Shown here: positions 62,722 to 64,000 of the stretch, piece after piece
Layout of the letters: each line of letters opens with the position of its first letter
Position numbering within the stretch: position 1 is the first letter of the stretch
Source: Pseudovibrio sp. M1P-2-3
Lineage (GTDB): Bacteria > Pseudomonadota > Alphaproteobacteria > Rhizobiales > Stappiaceae
DNA length: 64,000 nucleotides
Direction: 5' to 3'
Assembly (NCBI RefSeq): GCF_031501865.1
Contig: NZ_JARRCW010000001.1
Coordinates: 1,881,001 to 1,945,000, forward strand
Notes under the pieces: generated by a model
Told to the model about the DNA's origin: nothing
What the model saw: only the letters and a program-made list of their open reading frames with translations
The model's database searches: none
Translations under genes and position numbers: made by a program

Positions 62722-64000
62722 ATGAACGCCCCAACAAGACCCCAGAAGCGGATTTCCGCTTGCCCCCATGATTGTCCGTCTACCTGCGCTCTGGAGGTTG
62801 AGGTGCATGAGGACGGGCGCATCGGGCGTATTCGTGGGGCAAAGGACAACTCTTACACCGCCGGTGTTATCTGCGCGAAAGTTGCCCGCTATACGGAGCG
62901 GCTCTACCACAAAGACAGGGTTCTTTACCCCCTGCGCAGAAGCGGACCGAAAGGGTCGGGTCAGTTCACCCGCATCACTTGGGAAGAGGCTCTTGAAGAG
63001 GCTGCCAGCGCTTTCTTAAAAGCAGAAGAGCAGCACGGCAGCCAAACCGTCTGGCCCTATTATTTTGCGGGAACTATGGGGCAGGTTCAGCGCGATAGCA
63101 TCAACCGGTTCAGGCATTCCAAGAACTATTCGGGCATGTATGACACCTTCTGCACCAACATGGCTTGGACGGGCTATGTGGCGGGAACGGGTAAGCTTGC
63201 AGGCCCCGACCCGCGCGAGATGGCGGAAGCTGATCAGGTTGTCATCTGGGGCACCAATCCGGTTGCAACGCAGGTCAATGTGATGACCCATGCAATCAAG
63301 GCCCGCAAGACCCGCGGCGCGAAGATTTTCGTGGTGGACGTTTATGAAACGGAGACCATGAAGCAGGCGGATGTGGGGTTGATTATCAAGCCCGGCTCCG
63401 ACGGGGCTCTGGCCTGTGCAGTGATGCATGTTCTGTTCAGGGACGGATATGCGGACCGCGCTTATCTGGAAAAGTATTCCGACGCACCTAAAGAGCTGGA
63501 GCAGCACCTTAAAACCCGCGGGCCGGAATGGGCAGCCAAGATTACCGGTCTTCCTAGAAAACAGATTGAAGAATTCGCGCAAGCTATTGGAAAAAATAAC
63601 AAAACATTCTTCCGCATAGGCTATGGGTTCACCCGTTCTCGAAACGGAACTGTCAACATGCACGCGGTCACCAGCATTGCTGTGGTGGGTGGCCATTACC
63701 AGCATAAAGGCGGCGGCGCGTTCCATAACAACGGTGCGATTTTCGGTTTTGACAAGTCCATGATCGAAGCCCACTCCTTGAAACAGGAGGGCATCCGCCA
63801 GCTGGATATGGGACAGATCGGGCGGATTCTCACCGGCGATAACGAGGCGCTGCTGAATGGTCCGCCCGTGACAGCCATGCTCATTCAAAACACCAATCCG
63901 GTGAGCGTCGCGCCAGAACAGGCGCTTGTGAAGCAGGGCATGGCGCGCGAAAACCTGTTCACGGTGGTGCATGAACAGTTCATGACAGAAACCGCCTTGA
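62722..64000 (+). CDS. Molybdopterin oxidoreductase, 3'-truncated by window edge
   Basis: Large subunit of a DMSO-reductase-family molybdenum or tungsten enzyme. The ATG at 62722 follows GGAGAAGAG and the frame is open to the window end (426 codons; family proteins usually have 700 or more). An N-terminal [4Fe-4S] site is seen as CPHDCPSTC (C-x3-C-x3-C) with a fourth Cys in AGVICAK. The molybdopterin-binding domains show QVVIWGTNPVATQVNVMTHA, KIFVVDVYETETMKQADVGL and GYGFTRSRNGTVNMHAV. There is no twin-arginine signal, so it is probably cytoplasmic. The substrate cannot be told; partner genes would lie beyond the window. Confidence 0.9.
   Translation, partial: MNAPTRPQKRISACPHDCPSTCALEVEVHEDGRIGRIRGAKDNSYTAGVICAKVARYTERLYHKDRVLYPLRRSGPKGSGQFTRITWEEALEEAASAFLKAEEQHGSQTVWPYYFAGTMGQVQRDSINRFRHSKNYSGMYDTFCTNMAWTGYVAGTGKLAGPDPREMAEADQVVIWGTNPVATQVNVMTHAIKARKTRGAKIFVVDVYETETMKQADVGLIIKPGSDGALACAVMHVLFRDGYADRAYLEKYSDAPKELEQHLKTRGPEWAAKITGLPRKQIEEFAQAIGKNNKTFFRIGYGFTRSRNGTVNMHAVTSIAVVGGHYQHKGGGAFHNNGAIFGFDKSMIEAHSLKQEGIRQLDMGQIGRILTGDNEALLNGPPVTAMLIQNTNPVSVAPEQALVKQGMARENLFTVVHEQFMTETAL

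Noticed and set aside
63016-63972. Long open frame (318 codons) on the minus strand
   Set aside because: It is exactly antisense to the molybdopterin oxidoreductase, whose plus-strand product has recognisable cofactor motifs; the minus-strand translation looks like no protein.

Overview
The window looks like the chromosome of an alphaproteobacterium, probably Hyphomicrobiales and possibly a marine Stappiaceae/Pseudovibrio-like lineage. The order and class are inferred from the gene order fabG-acpP-fabF-mltG-yicC-gmk and lptF-lptG-lptD-surA-pdxA-rsmA next to pepA-holC, which I know from this group. The genus is only a guess from the overall feel of the sequence. Base composition is moderate, with AT-rich patches in the accessory part.

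Layout. 1-5.4 kb: fatty-acid synthesis and cell-envelope core genes (fabG partial, acpP, fabF, mltG, yicC, gmk). 5.5-11.6 kb, minus strand: a complete ribose-type operon rbsB-rbsA-rbsC-rbsD-rbsK followed by its own LacI-family regulator, with a perfect LacI-type operator upstream of rbsB. 12-19.8 kb, minus strand: lptF-lptG-lptD-surA-pdxA-rsmA (LPS export, outer-membrane chaperone, pyridoxal phosphate and rRNA methylation). 19.9-26 kb: pepA, an unlisted 39-codon small ORF, holC, an ABC-F ATPase, ndk and a nitroreductase. From 26 kb on the sequence is accessory and full of insertion-sequence debris.

27-36.8 kb holds the most unusual metabolic locus. It contains a large exported protein of unknown function, a 1,136-residue membrane protein joining a possible b-type cytochrome membrane part, a beta-propeller and six CXXCH heme-c sites, an FTR1/EfeU iron permease, an FAD oxidoreductase, a small exported protein and a multi-pass GT-C-like enzyme. 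The last five lie in one tightly packed unit, and a Fur-box-like sequence lies upstream of the first gene. I infer a redox-driven iron (or other metal) uptake system of a type I do not recognise.

36.8-40.8 kb is an IS island (IS256 remnant, IS21 element, two IS630 pieces). 41.1-53.7 kb encodes one giant type-I-secreted RTX adhesin of about 4,185 residues, interrupted by a -1 frameshift exactly at a seven-G tract. Either it is phase variable or a base is missing in the data. 53.8-58.6 kb is a second IS island around a lone glycosyltransferase. 58.6-61.7 kb, minus strand, is a compact operon of exported ricin-like lectin, Tat-exported multicopper oxidase (also split by a -1 shift in a G tract), a one-helix membrane protein and a DedA-family protein. 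After an IS4-like remnant, the window ends inside a molybdopterin oxidoreductase gene.

A caution for the reader: several -1 disruptions in the accessory part (adhesin, multicopper oxidase, dedA 3' end, istA) sit in or beside homopolymers. I see no such disruption in the roughly 25 kb of core genes. The raw reads should be checked before calling any of them biological.
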